This document shows positions 63,503 to 64,000 of a stretch of 64,000 nucleotides of DNA, in pieces (position 1 is the stretch's first letter; the number at the start of each line of letters is the position of its first letter). The notes under the pieces are model-generated. The model saw only the letters and a list, made by a program, of their open reading frames with translations, had not been told where the DNA came from and did no database searches. Both the position numbers and the translations under genes were made by a program. The stretch spans positions 434,001 through 498,000 of the forward strand of contig JBMNJI010000006.1 in NCBI GenBank assembly GCA_050951585.1, given 5' to 3'. The stretch is from UBA3937 sp050951585. GTDB taxonomy: Bacteria > Bacillota > Peptococcia > DRI-13 > DTU073.

Positions 63503-64000
63503 TTATAAACCTTTTTTGGCAAAGTATAACTCGTTATCGATCTCCTGCTCGTCTTCTTTTCCTTGCAAGAAGAAATTTTTCATGACCACAAAGAGCGCAA
63601 TTCCCAGTAATACCAGCCCGGCGAAAAGATTGAGGGCCACAATCCCGATTTTGTTCCAGGCCAGGAAAAGCAAAAAAACCCCGTACAGCAGATATCCCGA
63701 AAAACGATTCTGCCGCAGTAATTCTTTTTTGACCAGGCTTAATTTTCTTTGACGACGATTTTTTTCATGCTCGATTATTTCCTTCACCTCAGTAACCGAA
63801 GGAAAGAGCAACGTGTCTCTTAAAAAATAAGACAATCTGTTTTTGTTATACAACCTTAAATCTATATTAAAGAGCTGACTCCAGCGATTAGCCCCTTCTT
63901 CAAAATCCCCATTGCTAAAGATCCGCACAATTGTGTTCTCCGCCTGATAACACTTTCGGACAGCTTGCAATACTTCCCGTCCCGCCACTAGCCCCCCATG
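63503..64000 (-). CDS. Mrr-like restriction endonuclease domain with C-terminal membrane helices (5' truncated by window edge)
   Basis: The frame is open to the window edge; the in-frame GTG at 63988 has no ribosome site, so the start lies outside. Visible part, about 165 residues: HGGLVAGREVLQAVRKCYQ, then IVRIFSNGDFEEGANRW and FNIDLRLYN, which match the C half of the Mrr-type nuclease fold (strand with VTN-like FSNG, then LD-strand). A basic stretch and two membrane helices (about 95-138) follow, and a charged tail. Catalytic motifs would lie upstream. Family assignment is inference. Confidence 0.65.
   Translation of the reverse strand, partial: HGGLVAGREVLQAVRKCYQAENTIVRIFSNGDFEEGANRWSQLFNIDLRLYNKNRLSYFLRDTLLFPSVTEVKEIIEHEKNRRQRKLSLVKKELLRQNRFSGYLLYGVFLLFLAWNKIGIVALNLFAGLVLLGIALFVVMKNFFLQGKEDEQEIDNELYFAKKGL

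Noticed and set aside
1..64000. tRNA, rRNA, CRISPR arrays, transposases
   Set aside because: None recognised by reading both strands; a covariance-model scan was not possible.

Overview
The window looks like chromosome from an endospore-forming Clostridia-type Firmicute of moderate GC. Spore genes occur throughout (ylbJ, gpr, an alpha/beta small acid-soluble spore protein, yqhV, a DUF1657 protein). The housekeeping blocks also follow Firmicute order: fabD-fabK-fabH-plsX-fapR-rpmF, and rpmB-thiN-rpe-rsgA-prkC-stp-rlmN-rsmB-fmt-def-priA. A biotin-dependent sodium-pumping decarboxylase and a HydS-like [FeFe]-hydrogenase homologue suggest an anaerobe. Species assignment is not attempted.

Layout. 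1-7.5 kb (minus): fatty acid and phospholipid genes fabG, fabD, fabK, fabH, plsX and their regulator fapR. These sit behind a clear sigma-A promoter with a probable FapR operator, followed by rpmF, a DUF177 gene and pta. 7.5-10.1 kb (plus): tmcAL and ylbJ. 10.2-24.1 kb (minus): a type IV pilus locus with a MshEN-domain gene, pilB, pilC, five tandem prepilin paralogues, pilM, pilN, pilO and three further pilin or PilX-type genes. Five genes in this locus are broken by frameshifts, the PilX-type gene many times. The locus lies between ylbJ and rsmD. 24.2-27.1 kb: a coiled-coil gene, rsmD, gpr, a SASP gene and a 46-residue ORF carrying a SASP-like GPR site.

27.2-32.2 kb (minus): methylmalonyl-CoA (or oxaloacetate) decarboxylase genes mmdA-oadG-mmdC-oadB, then birA, which would biotinylate the carrier subunit. 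32.3-45.6 kb: rpmB, then a long minus-strand translation and maintenance operon ending at priA. 45.8-53.2 kb: mixed genes (M42 peptidase, secreted SLH-like/CBM-like protein, metF, YlbF family, acetyltransferase, DUF1015, polysaccharide deacetylase, DUF1858). 53.2-64 kb: Ku without an adjacent LigD, a HydS-like protein with a partner RsbW-type ATPase, a large two-component system, an unrecognised 385-residue protein, an MFS transporter, small membrane and spore-associated genes, and the 3' part of a Mrr-like endonuclease gene with membrane segments that runs off the right edge.

Most notable: the five-paralogue prepilin array with a shared DGxNDW C-terminal motif inside a frameshift-ridden pilus locus; the promoter/operator architecture at fapR; the small GPR-site ORF beside gpr and ssp; and the HydS-like/anti-sigma-type pair. 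No tRNA, rRNA, CRISPR array or insertion sequence was recognised. Promoters, operators and terminators were read by eye.
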